In this document: positions 12,037-24,037 of the stretch, piece after piece
Numbering within the stretch: the stretch's first letter is position 1
How the letters are laid out: every line of letters begins with the position of its first letter
Assembly (NCBI GenBank): GCA_022925895.1
Contig: JAKSYS010000425.1
Coordinates: 1 to 53,788, forward strand
DNA from: Fragilaria crotonensis
Taxonomy: Eukaryota; Bacillariophyta; Fragilariophyceae; Fragilariales; Fragilariaceae
Length of the DNA: 53,788 nucleotides
Reading direction: 5' to 3'
The notes under the pieces: generated by a model
What the model saw: the letters and a program-made list of their open reading frames with translations, nothing else
What the model was told of the DNA's origin: nothing
The model's database searches: none
Translations under genes and position numbers: made by a program

Positions 12037-13281
12037 CTACGACTTTGCAGTCCGTGGACCCCAGTCTCTCATGCGCGGCAATCGAGACTTGCCGTTGCCG
12101 CGAGCCGCAAGAACCTCCTTGTACTGCACAGCGGCACCGGATGGGACAAAGGAAATGGCATCCAAATCAGGACCTGAGAATCTCTTAGCAATCGCCTTTT
12201 TCAATCCTTCAACCTGATGGAACATTGACCCGACCGGATCCTTAATTCGAAAGGGAATGCCCGGTGTTGATAATTCTCGATCCATTGAAGTGAGGACATC
12301 CATCAAGTTCATGACTTCGACATTCGGAGGAGATGCAGGAGCATTTTTGCATCCCTTCTTCATCTTGTTCCATGCCTCCATCATGTCTTCATATGAGAAG
12401 AAAAGTGGATTCTCCTCAGCCGTACCTCCCAAAAAACCCTTGAGAGCGGGCAACTTGCGTCGCAGGGCAGGGCAATAGAAAACAGGAATTCCCGTGTATC
12501 CCTCCATGTGTCGATACTTGCGTTGGCTGGGTGTAAATGCTTTCGATTTTCCGTTCCTCACATCTCGTCGGCGGCCTTGGTTGGTGGCATCGAGCGCTTG
12601 GCTGCCATCCAAAACAACCCCCGCATCGTCCGCTGGATTGTCACTGAAGTGCCCAACTCGTTCTCGACCAGCGCATCGTGCTGCATAATACAACTGTCGC
12701 TTGGATGGTACAATCTTGTATCGCAAACTGCCTCCATCACTGACCGATGGCAAATTCCCTGTCAACGGATCGATCGGTGTGCCCGTCGGAAGCCCGTCGC
12801 CAAAGTTACTAGCTTGACGAATCGCCTTGGCTAAAGTCGTAGCCGTAATTCGAATATCGGATTTGACCATATTGTCCATTTGTTTCATCTCTTGATGCAT
12901 AGCGAGTGCGTCTTCAGGATCCATGTAAAACAACGTGACAGGTCTCATGTCACCACCGAAGCCTAACAAGTTGGTGGCGGAGTCGTCTGCGCCTCCAGTG
13001 TCAATTTTCTCAAAACTCATGTACGGAGCGCCCCAACTGGTGGTAACCTGAAACACGGGGTGGCTGCCAACTCGCTCATACGGGGATTTGGAGGTGACGC
13101 GAGCGGATCCAAACAGATTTCCGAGGTTTGCCAATCGACGCGCTTGATGCCAAGCTTGCGATGGAAATGATGATGCAGACTTGCGATGAACTTTTTTAGC
13201 AGATGCGAACGCGAAAAGTAGGCTACCACCGAGAAGGAAGAGTTGAGGAAGGGATGGCATGGTCAAGGGTTTGGCTTCCAA
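12037..13281 (-). CDS. Tic22-like protein with secretory signal (plastid protein import)
   Basis: A 414-residue single-exon protein. The Tic22 fold shows in the block VTLFYMDPEDALAMHQEMKQ (residues ~110-130), the central YTGIPVFYCPALRRKLP (~263-280), NPLFFSYEDMMEAWNKMKK (~292-310) and VEVMNLMDVLTSMD (~322-335). Tic22 proteins are soluble intermembrane-space factors that help preproteins cross the plastid envelope. The N-terminus has a hydrophobic signal (LFLLGGSLLFAFASA) followed by basic and Ser-rich sequence, as expected for a nucleus-encoded protein entering a secondary plastid through the ER. The residue after the likely cleavage site is Lys, not the Phe typical of stromal cargo, which fits retention in an outer compartment (inference). 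Met 13260 is an equally good start. The gene is convergent with the GMC gene and divergent from the Sec7 gene, 373 bases away. Confidence 0.82.
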   Translation of the reverse strand: MEAKPLTMPSLPQLFLLGGSLLFAFASAKKVHRKSASSFPSQAWHQARRLANLGNLFGSARVTSKSPYERVGSHPVFQVTTSWGAPYMSFEKIDTGGADDSATNLLGFGGDMRPVTLFYMDPEDALAMHQEMKQMDNMVKSDIRITATTLAKAIRQASNFGDGLPTGTPIDPLTGNLPSVSDGGSLRYKIVPSKRQLYYAARCAGRERVGHFSDNPADDAGVVLDGSQALDATNQGRRRDVRNGKSKAFTPSQRKYRHMEGYTGIPVFYCPALRRKLPALKGFLGGTAEENPLFFSYEDMMEAWNKMKKGCKNAPASPPNVEVMNLMDVLTSMDRELSTPGIPFRIKDPVGSMFHQVEGLKKAIAKRFSGPDLDAISFVPSGAAVQYKEVLAARGNGKSRLPRMRDWGPRTAKS

Positions 13282-13654
13282 AAAGTGTTCCCCTATGTCG
13301 TAATGACAATGGCGTGATCACGGTGGAGATCGGGCGTCACCAACGGGATCCTCCATCCTCCACTTGGAGCGACCACCTGGGAACGAAAGAGAAAAAGAAG
13401 ACAGCCGCGAATGTATGGTTGTCTTTTTAATGGAGATTTTAGTTCCCAGCCATCGATGGCACGAGCCGATTGACCAAATCTGCCACATGACAGACGCCTA
13501 CAGGCGAACGAATGAATTCGCTGCGGGCTCTGAGAGCTCTCGCAGTGGCAGGTCATCCTGAAAACACTGGCCCAAGAAACCGTATCAAAAAGAGCATTGT
13601 TACAGCATTCGTTGGACGCTCATACTTTGAAATATTTCATACTAGGGGACTTCC
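13282..13654. promoter_or_regulatory. Shared upstream region of the divergent Tic22-like and Sec7 genes
   Basis: These 373 bases separate the two start codons, so promoters of both genes must lie here or overlap the first exon. I see no TATA box at a convincing distance and name no factor site. An in-frame TAG at 13643 confirms that ATG 13655 is the first Met of the Sec7 reading frame. Confidence 0.4.
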
Positions 13655-16600
13655 ATGGCAGGGATTGTCTCTGAAGCCTTGGCTGGAATGGCCGAGGAGC
13701 AAGCATCTCATCATTTATACGATGATCTCGACATGATGCAAGAACGGCATCGAGGCATCATTCGAGATCAAGTGCTACCTAGAATGACGAAGATCCAACG
13801 AGAAATGAAAGGGCGTCGCTATCGGGTACGTATTCGTAATACTAATTCCTACAGGGACCAAGACTCGATCGCTCACTTTTTTGACTCCTGCAGGAGGTAC
13901 AAGCCAAGTTGGTGGGAAGTTTAGATCTTTTAACCAAGTTTATCGACGAACAGTGGCCGCCCCGAACATCAGCACCACCCATCCCTGATTGGATGAAGAG
14001 TCCTGAGCAACTGAAGGAGAGTGTTTTGCACAGCCCAGAAATGGATGCTGCTTTCAGTTCTGATCTCGATGAAGACACGACCGCCGCGACTGCTTCCGTC
14101 GCGACAAGTGCGACTGGAGGTGGAGATACAGATGAAGAAGGGCTGTCCAAATTTCCAGATGATATCATGGATGTCAGCGTTGCCGACAACATGTCGTTCC
14201 TGTGGGAAGAAGATCCACAGACGAAGGAACCCATGCATGAAGCTATACAATGTACAACGGAGGCACTTGCGCTCGTTCTACTGCACCCTGCTCGCACAAA
14301 CAAGGCCACCGAAGCATCCTTGGAAGCCTTGACGATATTGCTTACAAATCGTTACATTACGGGCCGTTCAGGTGGTAAAAATGAGCGTGACGGGATTGTG
14401 CAAAGTTCTGGGGGCGTTCAGAATGATTCGACTGCCGAAGACAAGTCTGATAAATCTCTTTTGCATCATCTTATTGAGGGAATTACACGTTGCTCGGAAT
14501 CTTCCGTTGAAACAATCCAAACTGGTGTTGTCAAGGCAATGTTGGCCATAACGACATCGCCGAAGACATCGGTACACGAAGCCAGCATCCTCATGGCTAT
14601 TCGAGCAACTTTTCACGTCTACCTCATTACCAAATCGCCCGAATGCAAAAAATCAGCGAAATCTGCGCTTTACGATATGATGCGATCCGTCTTTAATCGA
14701 ATGGAGGCTTACGATGCTATGATTCCTTCTTCACAGAAACGTGGGGAGTCGCATGGTGTCGACGTTAATGGGGAGGGCCTTCGTGCCAAGACAGATTTTT
14801 CGAATTTCGCATCACAATTTCACACCGATGGGTACCTCCTCTTTCGAGCACTCTGCAAGCTTTCCTCAAAGGCCCTTGGGGATGATGGGAATAAGGCCCA
14901 GGGAACAATGATGAGTTTTGTGTCAAATCAAACTATCGATCCACTGGCCCTGAACTCCAAGATTCTTTCACTGGAACTTTTGCATATGGTGTTGGAATAC
15001 TCTGGACCGGCCTTCTGCTCCGGAGAGAAATTCATTTATGCAGTTCAAAACTATCTGTGCGTTTCCTTGTTGAAGAATTGTATGTCAAGCAACAGCCAAG
15101 TTGCGTACTTTTCACAGAAGATATTCTTGATTTTGGTGTACAAATTCAAGTCGCACTTAAAGTCAGAGATCGAAGTTTTCATGAGCAACATATTCTTGCG
15201 TGTCTTGGAGTCTCCCAATTCGAGCTTCGAGCAGAAGGCACTGGTATTGGAAGCCTTACGCACATTATGTTCCGACCCTGTTCTTCTGACACAAATCTTT
15301 TTGAATTACGATTGCGACATGGATGCCAACAATCTCTACAAGGATATCGTGCATAACCTCACGAAGTTGAGTGGAAAATCAACAGCGTCGTCGCATGTCA
15401 ACATGACGAAGAAGGAAGTCGAGCAAGACTTTGACCTGTCATTAGCTGCTATCGAAGTATTGGTGTCTATTCTCAAGGCCTTCTTGAAAGCATTGGGACT
15501 ACCCGGTGGGCAAGATGAGGAAGAGGGGGAGTCAGCAGCGGCTCGATTGCGTCAGTCCTTGCAAATTGATGTGGGAATGGCGGCGAAGCCGAAGGTGATG
15601 GTCAAGAAGGAAGCCAAGGAAGAAGACATATCCGAGAAGGACTTCAATGCTCCAAAGAAGTCAAAAGCGAGTGAAATTGTAGACGCTTTTGAAACAAAGC
15701 GTCAGCAGCAGCAAAACTTTGAAACTGGAGTCGTCAAGTTTAATCTGTCTCTGAAGACGGGCCTGAAGTACTTTATTGACAACGGGTTTGTGGAGCTTGA
15801 CGCGAAAGCAGTGGCGCACTTTTTCCTCGAGAATAAAGACAAACTGGAGAAGACAATGATCGGAGAAGCATTAGGGCGTGAACCGGATGCCTCCTTCGTC
15901 AAAGAAAAGGACGCTGATCCAGAGAAGGGTGGCCCTGGGTTTTGGTTCCGAATTCTCGACCACTATGCTGATTCCTTTGATTTCTCAGGGCTTATGTTTG
16001 ACGATGCTATTCGACAATTTCAATCTGGCTTTCGATTGCCGGGAGAGGCGCAAAAGATTGATCGAATTATGGAGAAGTTCGCCGAGCGATATACGCGTCA
16101 GAATCTAGATGTGTTTCCTACTGCCGACACTGCCTTCATTCTGGCTTTCTCTGTAATTATGTTGAATACGGACTTGCATAACCCAAGCATAAAAGAAGAG
16201 AAGAAGATGACTGCGGAATCCTTCGTCCGAAACAATCGTGGAATCGCTGACGGGAAAGACCTCCCGGAGGACGTTCTCATCGGTATTTTTCAGCGAATCA
16301 AGACGAATCCATTCTCTCTGAAAGAAGACGACGTTGCGCGGGCTCGAATGAAGGAACAAGAGGTACTTGAAACTAGTTTTTTCTTTGAGGCGCCATCACT
16401 CTTCGGGGGCAGTGCCGAGGATCGTAAGAAAGAGAAATTTCGAAAGGAGCGAGAGGAGATGATGAATGCTACAGAGCAGCTGTTTAAGAAGCGACCGGAC
16501 AAGGACAAGGCGGCCAGGGCATCTGCTACTGCGACCGCGCAGATCACCGAGTCCATCGATCCTGCGGATATCGTCAAGCCGATGTTCGATGTGACGTGGG

Positions 16601-19600
16601 GAGCCTTGATTGGTACTCTGTCGCAGGTTCTGGAGTGCTCTAACGACGAACGAATCATTGCTGTGTGTCTCAACGGATTTGTGTACGCTGTCAGAATTGC
16701 GGCACACAGCGAGATGTCGTTGGCTCGAGATACCTTCGTCAATTCCCTTGCTAAGTTTACTTTCTTGGGGTCGATAAAGGAAATGAAGCATAAAAACATC
16801 GAGAGCATTCGAACTCTACTGAGTATCGCTGTCATCGATGGGGAGTATCTGGACGAGAGCTGGGGACCAGTGCTACAGTGTATATCACAGCTTGCGAGGT
16901 TGCGGCTGTTCGCTTCCGGACTCGAATCGGATGAGTCTTTTCTCAATGAGGATGGGGAATCGAAGTCAAGTCGAGATCTCAGCGAGCACGAACTGGCAGA
17001 TGGTGCAGGACTCTTCCGACAGCCCACTAAGGCAGAAATCCACCGTGAAACCGAAGAAGGGAATAGTCGTGCAGTAGTTGCTGCCTTCAACGAAGTTCTG
17101 ATCGATAAAGTGTTCTCGTCCACCGTGACTCTTTCCGCCCGCAGCATTGCTCATTTCATCGAGCAACTTGTTGAGGTATCAGCTATGGAAATCGCTGGAA
17201 ACTCGAAGCGTGGCATTTCTGGCGTTGGAGCCTCGTCGAGGAAGCTAGAGACCACGAAGAAACCCTCCAGACCCACAGGAGAAGAGGGCCCACGCATTTT
17301 TTCGCTGCAGAAACTTGTGGAGGTCGCAGATTTTAACATGGCTGTGCGACCGCGCCTGGCTTGGGCGCAAGTTTGGGAGATAATGGCGAACCACTTTACT
17401 AAAATCGGTTGCCATGAGAATGGGATGGTCAGCATCTTCGCCATTGATTCCCTGAGACAGCTTAGTTTCAAGTTCTTGGAGAAGCCCGAACGTTCTGACT
17501 TTAGTTTTCAGCGCATCTTCTTGAAGCCTTTCCACGAGATCATGCAGAACACGAAGACAAGAGAGGACATACGGGAGCTTATCCTACGATGTGTGGACAA
17601 TATGATTCGAACTATGTCGCACAACCTTCGAAGTGGGTGGACCATATTCTTCTCGATATTGACTGCTTCTGCAAACGACCCGAGCGAACGAATTAACACT
17701 CTGGGGCTGGCTATACTGCAACGACTGCTCGACGAACACTTGCATCAACTCTGCCGTCTTCACTATGAAGACGATGTCGTTGACGACGAAAATCTTGACG
17801 ACGAGGACAGAGAACTCACCCCGCTTGAGAAACGCCACCGTAACGCAAACGTCGAGGATTTTGTTGGCTTATGCAGAGCATCGCTGGCCTTTGTTCAGAC
17901 AGACCACAGCACTTCGCCGCTACCAATCGGACTATCGATGAGAGCTCTTTGTCACACTGCTTGCTATGCTGATCTGATCGGAGGCAAGCAAGTTCTTCCC
18001 CCCGTTTCAGGTTATCAAACGTCAGACTCAAGCCAGCCCGGGTTTACATATGAAGGCCTCGACGAAGACGAGGCTCTCGATATGGTCTTGTGGCGCACTT
18101 TGTTGGATGGCCTTGCCACTGGGATCAAGTCAACGCTACCAAGCAATGCTGGAGGTGTGGGTTGCCTAGTCCAACGTGGCAGTGTTTTGGCCATACGGGC
18201 GATCCTCCTGCGACATGGTCAGCGTTTCTCTACTTCGCAATGGAAGGCGATACTTACCACAACGCTACTCCCTGCAATTCAAGCTGCTGCTGAAAGTGAC
18301 GGCTCGGCGGTCGTCATGATAACATCCGAATCTCCGTCGATTTCAAGTGTCGACTTTATTGCCGAGCCTCAAGCCCTACCACCTTCACACGACGACGAAG
18401 GTCTTCGAAAATTCGCGGAACAAGCTGCGAAGGCCGAAAGTGCCCCAAGTCGTCCCTTGGGTGATGCAGAGCTGCTTGTGGAAGCCAGCTTTGCCGACAT
18501 GAGACACGGCGGCACTGGCAATTTGAGTCGAGCATATGAGTTGGCGAGGAAGGACATGTTTCAGCGTCCAAGCGAACAACCCTTCCCCGACAGCTGGGTC
18601 GCGACAACAGGCCCGATCGCGTTGGGGATGCTGACCGACTTCATTACCGAAATTGTACTAAAGCGCGGTTCTGAGGGTAGAGAGGCATTGTGGCCGCCCA
18701 TTTTTGCCCAATTCCAGAATTGGGCGATTGGGTGCGCTGATCGACCTGGCGAACCCTGGCAACCGTGTGAAGCACTTGTCCGTGTGGCTTGTCGTGAGTT
18801 TCACAGATTCCCTTGCAGACTGAAGGAGCATCTTCCAAGCCTCCCCCCTGACGAGCGTCGAGCCTGGACTTCCACTGTTTTCAATAGCATTGCAAATACC
18901 TTGCTTGAGATTGTTGAGGTGGAGACTGGTATCAAGGAGGAGTTAATTCGAGCCAAAATGGAGGCCTACGGTCCAGCTGCTCTCAATGCTATGTCGTTTC
19001 ACGACGAGTTAGAGGAGGAGGAGCTCGGAGAAGTCGCGGGCGACGTTATAGTATACACCCCTTATGGAAAAGGACGACTCTTGGAACGGCGGTGCCAAAA
19101 GTATGAACTTGATAGCGGCGGGTATGAAACATTTATCATGAACTGCATCAAGTTAGAATTCGGAGGGACGCTCTATAGACCCGCATCCGGTACAATGAAG
19201 ATACACACAGAACAACCGGACGCGAAACCCTCCCCTCCTCCTGAACCTAATGGCCGTGCCCTGCCGTTGGTACCGAAGGTGCCAAAGGCAACACGAGAAT
19301 CTTGGTGGTCGAATCTCGTACCAGCACTCAAGGTACGGTGTGTTGGCGTCTATTGCTTGCAGCATTATCTCTACGACCTTCTACAGCCCTACATTCCATT
19401 TGCTTCTGAGGAGGATATCGTGAGATTAATGCAGGCACTTAATCAATCACGGATGATGGCATCACAAGCATGCGCACATGAGGACTTGTCACACGCATTC
19501 CAAGAGGCCATGTTCAGTCTGTGGGGAGATGGCGTTGAAGAAGTAGAACAAGTTCTCTCAAACACTGGTCGAATGTCTCATCATCGTGGAAGTGAGATGT

Positions 19601-20043
19601 TCTTCCTTACGCAGGAAGCCGGAGCTACGAATGATATCATTCACATGCTGTCTATCCTTTATCAGCTTGACGAAGACAGGGGTGTGCGATGGGATCGTGA
19701 AGCCTTCGCAGAGGCGCATATGCTGGATTACATCAAAGAAGTTTTGCAGAAGTTTGTTGCATCCGAAAAGCGTGATGGCCACCTCATCGATCCCAATGTC
19801 TGGCGCAGTGCTAGCGAGAGTGGTGGGAAGCTGGCTATTTACTGCACATCATTTGCTGTTGTTGTCGTCAATATTCTGCATGTCATGCTCAAGATGCCGC
19901 CAGAGAAATTCTTCAAGCATATCGGGGATTTCTTTCCCGTTCTCTGCTCTTTGGTGTGTGTCCAAAGTGACGAAATTCGGGGTCTGGTCAAGGATGTTCT
20001 TGAGCAAAAAATTGCTCCCAAACTTAATGTCAGAATTTGCTAA
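13655..20043 (+). CDS. BIG-type large Arf guanine-nucleotide exchange factor (Sec7 domain)
   Basis: The coding region is join(13655..13825, 13894..20043), giving 2106 residues. The 68-bp intron (gtacgt...ctgcag) lies between codons. Without it exon 2 has no nearby ATG, because its first in-frame start-like codon is TTG. Domain order matches BIG/Sec7p: an N-terminal DCB region with a conserved LALVLLHPARTNKA-like helix; a HUS region (about 400-560) with the signature helix pair SLELLHMVLEYSGPAF; and a Sec7 domain at about 671-866. The catalytic glutamate finger is in FRLPGEAQ (E775), followed by the MLNTDLHNP motif. Long HDS helical repeats run to the end. Such proteins activate Arf on trans-Golgi or endosomal membranes for coat recruitment. 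An extra segment near 1772-1826 (YTPYGKGRLLE...LEFGGTLYRP) looks like a small beta-barrel not usual in BIG proteins. The stop is 10 bases from the convergent macro-domain gene. Confidence 0.96.
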
Positions 20044-20053
20044 GCGATAATCC

Positions 20054-20815
20054 TCATCGTTTCAATTTCTCCAGCTCATACATAAGGTGGTTCGCATGCC
20101 CCACCTCTAGGAGACCAAACAACAATACTTGCGGGGATGCATCCGCGTGTTGGGACCAATCTCCAGCAGCAGTGGCTGCAACACTGATAGCTTCATCAAT
20201 CGGAAAACCCCGAGCACCAGCTCCTAGCAGTGGGGTTGCCACACGCGCTCCTTCTTTAAAAGCTAGGTGCAGGGCATTTTCGTAACAGGTGCCGAGAGCG
20301 CCTTGAGGATTGTCGTGATACCGGAAAAAAGGCGGCGTCGTGTGGACAATTTTTTCATAGAATTCCCTGAGTTTGCCACTTCCTGACGACGTCACAACAG
20401 CATGTCCGACAGGACAGGCTTCGGAATTCTTCGCCATAATGGCTTTCAGACGACATTCCGCTTGAAGTCGCCAGCCTCCTAGATGATGAACAAGCCCGTC
20501 GACGACGGAAACTGGATACAGCATCCCAGATCCAACTTCCATGCCTCCCCATTGCGATACGAATCCTAAGGGCTGCCAATCCTTATGCATTGACCGAGGA
20601 ATCTCATCCGGAACAGGACCTCCCCGAGGGAAATATGGAAAGTTTTTAACGCCAGAGAGTTGAGGGTTTGACGGGTTGACGAGAACAGTCGCCTTCTTTC
20701 TAAAATTCGTCACAATACAAGTTGTGGTCCATATCTCTATTGATCGGCTCGTAGCGGCGGTGAATCGGTGAATCAATTCTGGCTGGACGCCAGACTTATA
20801 CAATGCCTTAGACAT
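20054..20815 (-). CDS. Macro-domain protein (ADP-ribose binding or hydrolysis)
   Basis: A 253-residue single-exon protein. It shows the macro-domain order: a strand ending in the ATVLVNPSNPQLSG ligand loop (about 42-55), a central Gly-rich loop, CPVGHAVVTSSG (~134-145) leading to a YEKIVHTTPPFF strand (~153-164), a YENALHLAFKEGARVATPLLGAGARGFP segment carrying the second phosphate loop (~178-205), and the helix IDEAISVAATAA. Macro domains bind ADP-ribose and some remove it from proteins or split O-acetyl-ADP-ribose. The NPSNP in place of the more usual NAAN suggests an altered ligand pocket, so activity is uncertain. About 60 residues between the first strand and CPVGHA are longer than in small bacterial macro proteins. 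No targeting signal is obvious. Its 3' end almost touches the Sec7 gene, so the two transcripts probably overlap. Confidence 0.85.
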   Translation of the reverse strand: MSKALYKSGVQPELIHRFTAATSRSIEIWTTTCIVTNFRKKATVLVNPSNPQLSGVKNFPYFPRGGPVPDEIPRSMHKDWQPLGFVSQWGGMEVGSGMLYPVSVVDGLVHHLGGWRLQAECRLKAIMAKNSEACPVGHAVVTSSGSGKLREFYEKIVHTTPPFFRYHDNPQGALGTCYENALHLAFKEGARVATPLLGAGARGFPIDEAISVAATAAGDWSQHADASPQVLLFGLLEVGHANHLMYELEKLKR

Positions 20816-21670
20816 GCCCTTCCCACTGTACTGGAATCAAGTTGACAAGTTGTCCAGTTGGCAAGTTGTCACTGAATCGTTTTCTATAGTTCATGTGCCG
20901 TGGCTTGCAAATGCAACTATATGTGTCATATGCAGTATGCTGATACATATGGATCTGTCGTCTGTCCCCATATGCCGGGTGCAGTGCTGTGCTGTGCTCT
21001 TGGTTTACCTGGTACCTGGTACATGTACATGTACTGCTACTGGCTACTGGCCACTCCTGCTTCCTGCTCCGTATGCATACTAGCCGTACGTCATATTGTG
21101 TACTTGGGGTTCTCAACTGGTATGATACAAGTATCATACCATCATACCCTTACTTGTACTCCGCGTACAAGTATGTCATACGTGCTATACATTCGTACTG
21201 AAGGCGAGTACTATGAACATTTGGTACAGTATGCATACACAAATACCGTTATATCCTATATCCTCAACAGACCACAGCGGCGTTCCGGTTGGCCTTTCCT
21301 TCAGATCTTTCATCATGGACTCACTCAACAGTCATCAACAAGTCGTCAAACGCAGTGGGAATCGATCGCCAGGTACCTTTACGAGTGCAGAACTGATGTG
21401 CCAGGAGACAGAGAAGACGCAATATGTATCATTTGCACTTCCCACCCATTCAGAGATGTGTAGTATACTGGTCTATTGGATCATCTACCCTCTGTAGTTT
21501 CGGCACCAAGACACGACTAGTGACGTGCTTTGGCTGCGGCTAGCAGGTCGTGAAGCATCGCCACATTTCTTGTTTCTTGCTTTACAATACAGCGACGATT
21601 CCTCGTCAGTAGGTAAAAATACGTGGTCTCACTTCCAGTGGCGCAGAGACAGGTCGAAGAATGAATGGCA
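20816..21670. other. Spacer with GTAC-rich simple sequence
   Basis: About 855 bases between two minus-strand genes. It must hold the promoter of the macro-domain gene and the 3' region of the LRR gene. The part from 21000 to 21250 is dense in GTAC-containing words such as ACCTGGTACCTGGTACATG. No open frame here has recognisable content. Confidence 0.5.
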
Positions 21671-24037
21671 TCAAATTTGCGTCTGGGTAGAGTTCATCGC
21701 CGGGTCGCAAAAGCCAGTGGCCGAATCGCAGCATGACGAACAGCATGTGAGAGAACATGTCACCATAGGATCGTCTATCCCGTTTGTACGTCCACAATCA
21801 GCACTTAGAATTACAATGCCTTCTAGGCCTCGAAGAGAGCAAAGCGCGGATGGTATGGCACCAGTGAGGTCGTTTTGGTGCAGCTCAACGTCCTGCAACG
21901 CAATCATACTTCCCATCTCTGTCGGAATTGTGCCAGAAATGCGGTTCCTTGCGACCCGGAAAGTTTGTATGTTGGTCAATTGGCTAATCTTGGCGCTGAG
22001 AGTGCCAGATAGATTCATGTTGTAAAGGTCCCACCTTCTCAACTCGGACATATTGTAGTGCTCATCTGGAACCGACCCGGTGATATGGTTTTGATCCAGG
22101 CGCAGGTCGAGCATCGAGTGAATTTTGCCTAATTCCGAGGGCATCCTTCCAGTGAGCTCGTTCTTTGCCACCCAGAGTTCCTTCAGGTTTCGGAGATTCC
22201 CGAGTTCGGATGGTAAAGTTCCCGTAAGGAAGTTCCGCGACCAACGAGTGAAGGCTGCGACATTGAAGCCGTGTGAGACCTAGGGATCACAACATGCGAA
22301 AAGCAGCATATGCACCTACCGATAGATGGAACTTTTCCGAACTCGGTTGGGATCGTTCCCTCCAAGGCGTTTTCCTGGATGAACCATCCCTTCAGCGCTC
22401 TGAGGACTCCGATTTCAGTCGAAATAGTCCCTGTGATGAAGTTACCAGCAATATTGATCGATTGAAGACCAATGATTTTGTACCACTCTGTTGGAATTTG
22501 ACCAGTTAAGAAATTGTACTGCAACTCAATGTTGAGCAAGTGCTTCGTGGATGATAGTTCCGATGGCAGTGTCCCGTAAAGTTCGTTCACAGGAAGGGCG
22601 ATTGACTGCAGGAAAGGAAGAAGCAAAATCTCTGGAGGGAAAGTGCCACGAATTTCTTGTCCTGCCAAATCGATGTTGCGAATCTGGTTGAACTCATCGC
22701 ACTTTATGCCCGCCCACTCACATTCGTGTCTGGCAGAAAGCCATCGTCCCAGCGCCGCGGTGGTCACTGGTAGACCCACTTCCCCAGCCGAAATCGACGT
22801 GCCTAAGGTACAGTCGTCCCCTTCCTGGTCCGTAGGAGGATTGCACGACAGCCACTGTTTGTCCTCGGTTGTTGAGATGTAGAACAGAGCGAGCAAGTAG
22901 CGCTGTGTCAATGCGTCGGAGCCTGGGCTTAGTACCATCGGATCCTTCTTGATAATCCAGTCCGCAGCGCGACCCTGCGACGAGTTTGGGTTCTTCAAGT
23001 TCGTTTCACCGACGATCTCAATAAGCTGATAGAAAATGCCGTTTCCTTCGCGATCAGTCGTCGGGGCGGTGGTGGGTGCAGGAGGCTGTGTCGATGTCAG
23101 AGAATTATTGCCTTGCAGGATTCCAACGGTGACAGACGCGCAAATTGCAATCGTCAGAACGCTTGCGAGAATGAAGTACAGATGAAATCGACAGCTTCGC
23201 CGGGCAGGAGCCTTTGCTTCTGGGTCATACTTGAGAGCAGCTGGAATCATGTCGTCGTCTTCATCTCCGACTACAGCCACAGCAACTGCAAGTGAGTCAT
23301 CACTAGGACGACCGAAATATGCGCCACTGCAAGCGCCGTTACAAGGCTCTGGCGCTTGGTCAATTTCCCCAACTGCAGCAGCAATAGATCGATGTGAATT
23401 TCTTTTTGTCTCGTCCTCACTTCCTCCAACCGCAAGAGCAGCAAGGCGCAAAAAACGGTGACATGCCATCGTCGTCAGCATCCGACAGCCGACTTCGTTT
23501 CGCGCGTTGGAAGCCTTTCTGAGATGTCATGTTTGCAGACTCGCTTTTTAGCCTCTTCAACGGTTGATGCGCATGCGGATGAGTGTTGGCCTCTTCGCTT
23601 TGGCGCGTACAGTGGAACTTGTGGTTTGCGAAACCTTCCATGTTGCGAACTGGTCGAAATGACTCGGGGTTGTCAGTCATCGTGCAAGAGGAGTCGTCCT
23701 CCGACTGCCTCGTTTTGAAGGTATGATCAATAGGCGGGACGTGTGACTGACCGTTGGCACCGACATTTTCCTTGTCAAGACCGCTCCCAGCTTCGTCCAC
23801 TTGATTCAACTCTGCTTTTTTGCCGCCACAATTCATTGCCGTCAGCTGATGACGGTGAGCCTTGATGTGAATATCGTTCTCGAATTGGTTAAGTGCATTC
23901 TTCAGGCCAAGAGGACTGTTCGATCTTGGAAACAGTGTGGATCGACCAGTGTTTCTACTATGTGCAGCATTGGTCGAATGCGCGCCGTTGGGCACGTTGC
24001 GAGCGTCTTTATTCATATCATGATCCTGGTCGTTCAT
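21671..24037 (-). CDS. Single-pass membrane protein with extracellular leucine-rich repeats; N-terminal part separated by a frameshift
   Basis: The certain part is complement(join(21671..22254, 22320..23481)), 581 residues, with a 65-bp intron (gtaggt...cgcag) that restores a broken LRR. Residues 99-122 form one membrane helix. Beyond it lies a cap domain (ADWIIKKDP, ALGRWLSARHECEWAGIKCD), then about ten plant-type LRRs of the pattern LxGTIPxELGxLxxL, then a Cys-rich end (CSLTCCSSCCDS). Upstream, 23456-24037 is open in another frame and encodes a hydrophilic stretch (DHTFKTRQSED...) of the kind that precedes the helix in diatom LRR proteins. The two frames meet in a run of six T on the coding strand (23450-23455), where one T fewer would give a continuous frame. 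So either the gene is frameshifted, or the assembly has an extra base, or translation begins at Met 23481 or 23466. The role is probably surface recognition; the ligand is unknown. Confidence 0.8.

Noticed and set aside
16290-17147. 285-codon antisense frame inside the Sec7 gene
   Set aside because: It is the mirror of a strongly conserved coding exon, and its Ser/Arg-rich product reflects codon bias on the sense strand.
20900-21463. 187-codon frame
   Set aside because: It lies in GTAC-rich simple sequence with unusual Tyr/Cys/Thr bias, without a domain or conserved start.
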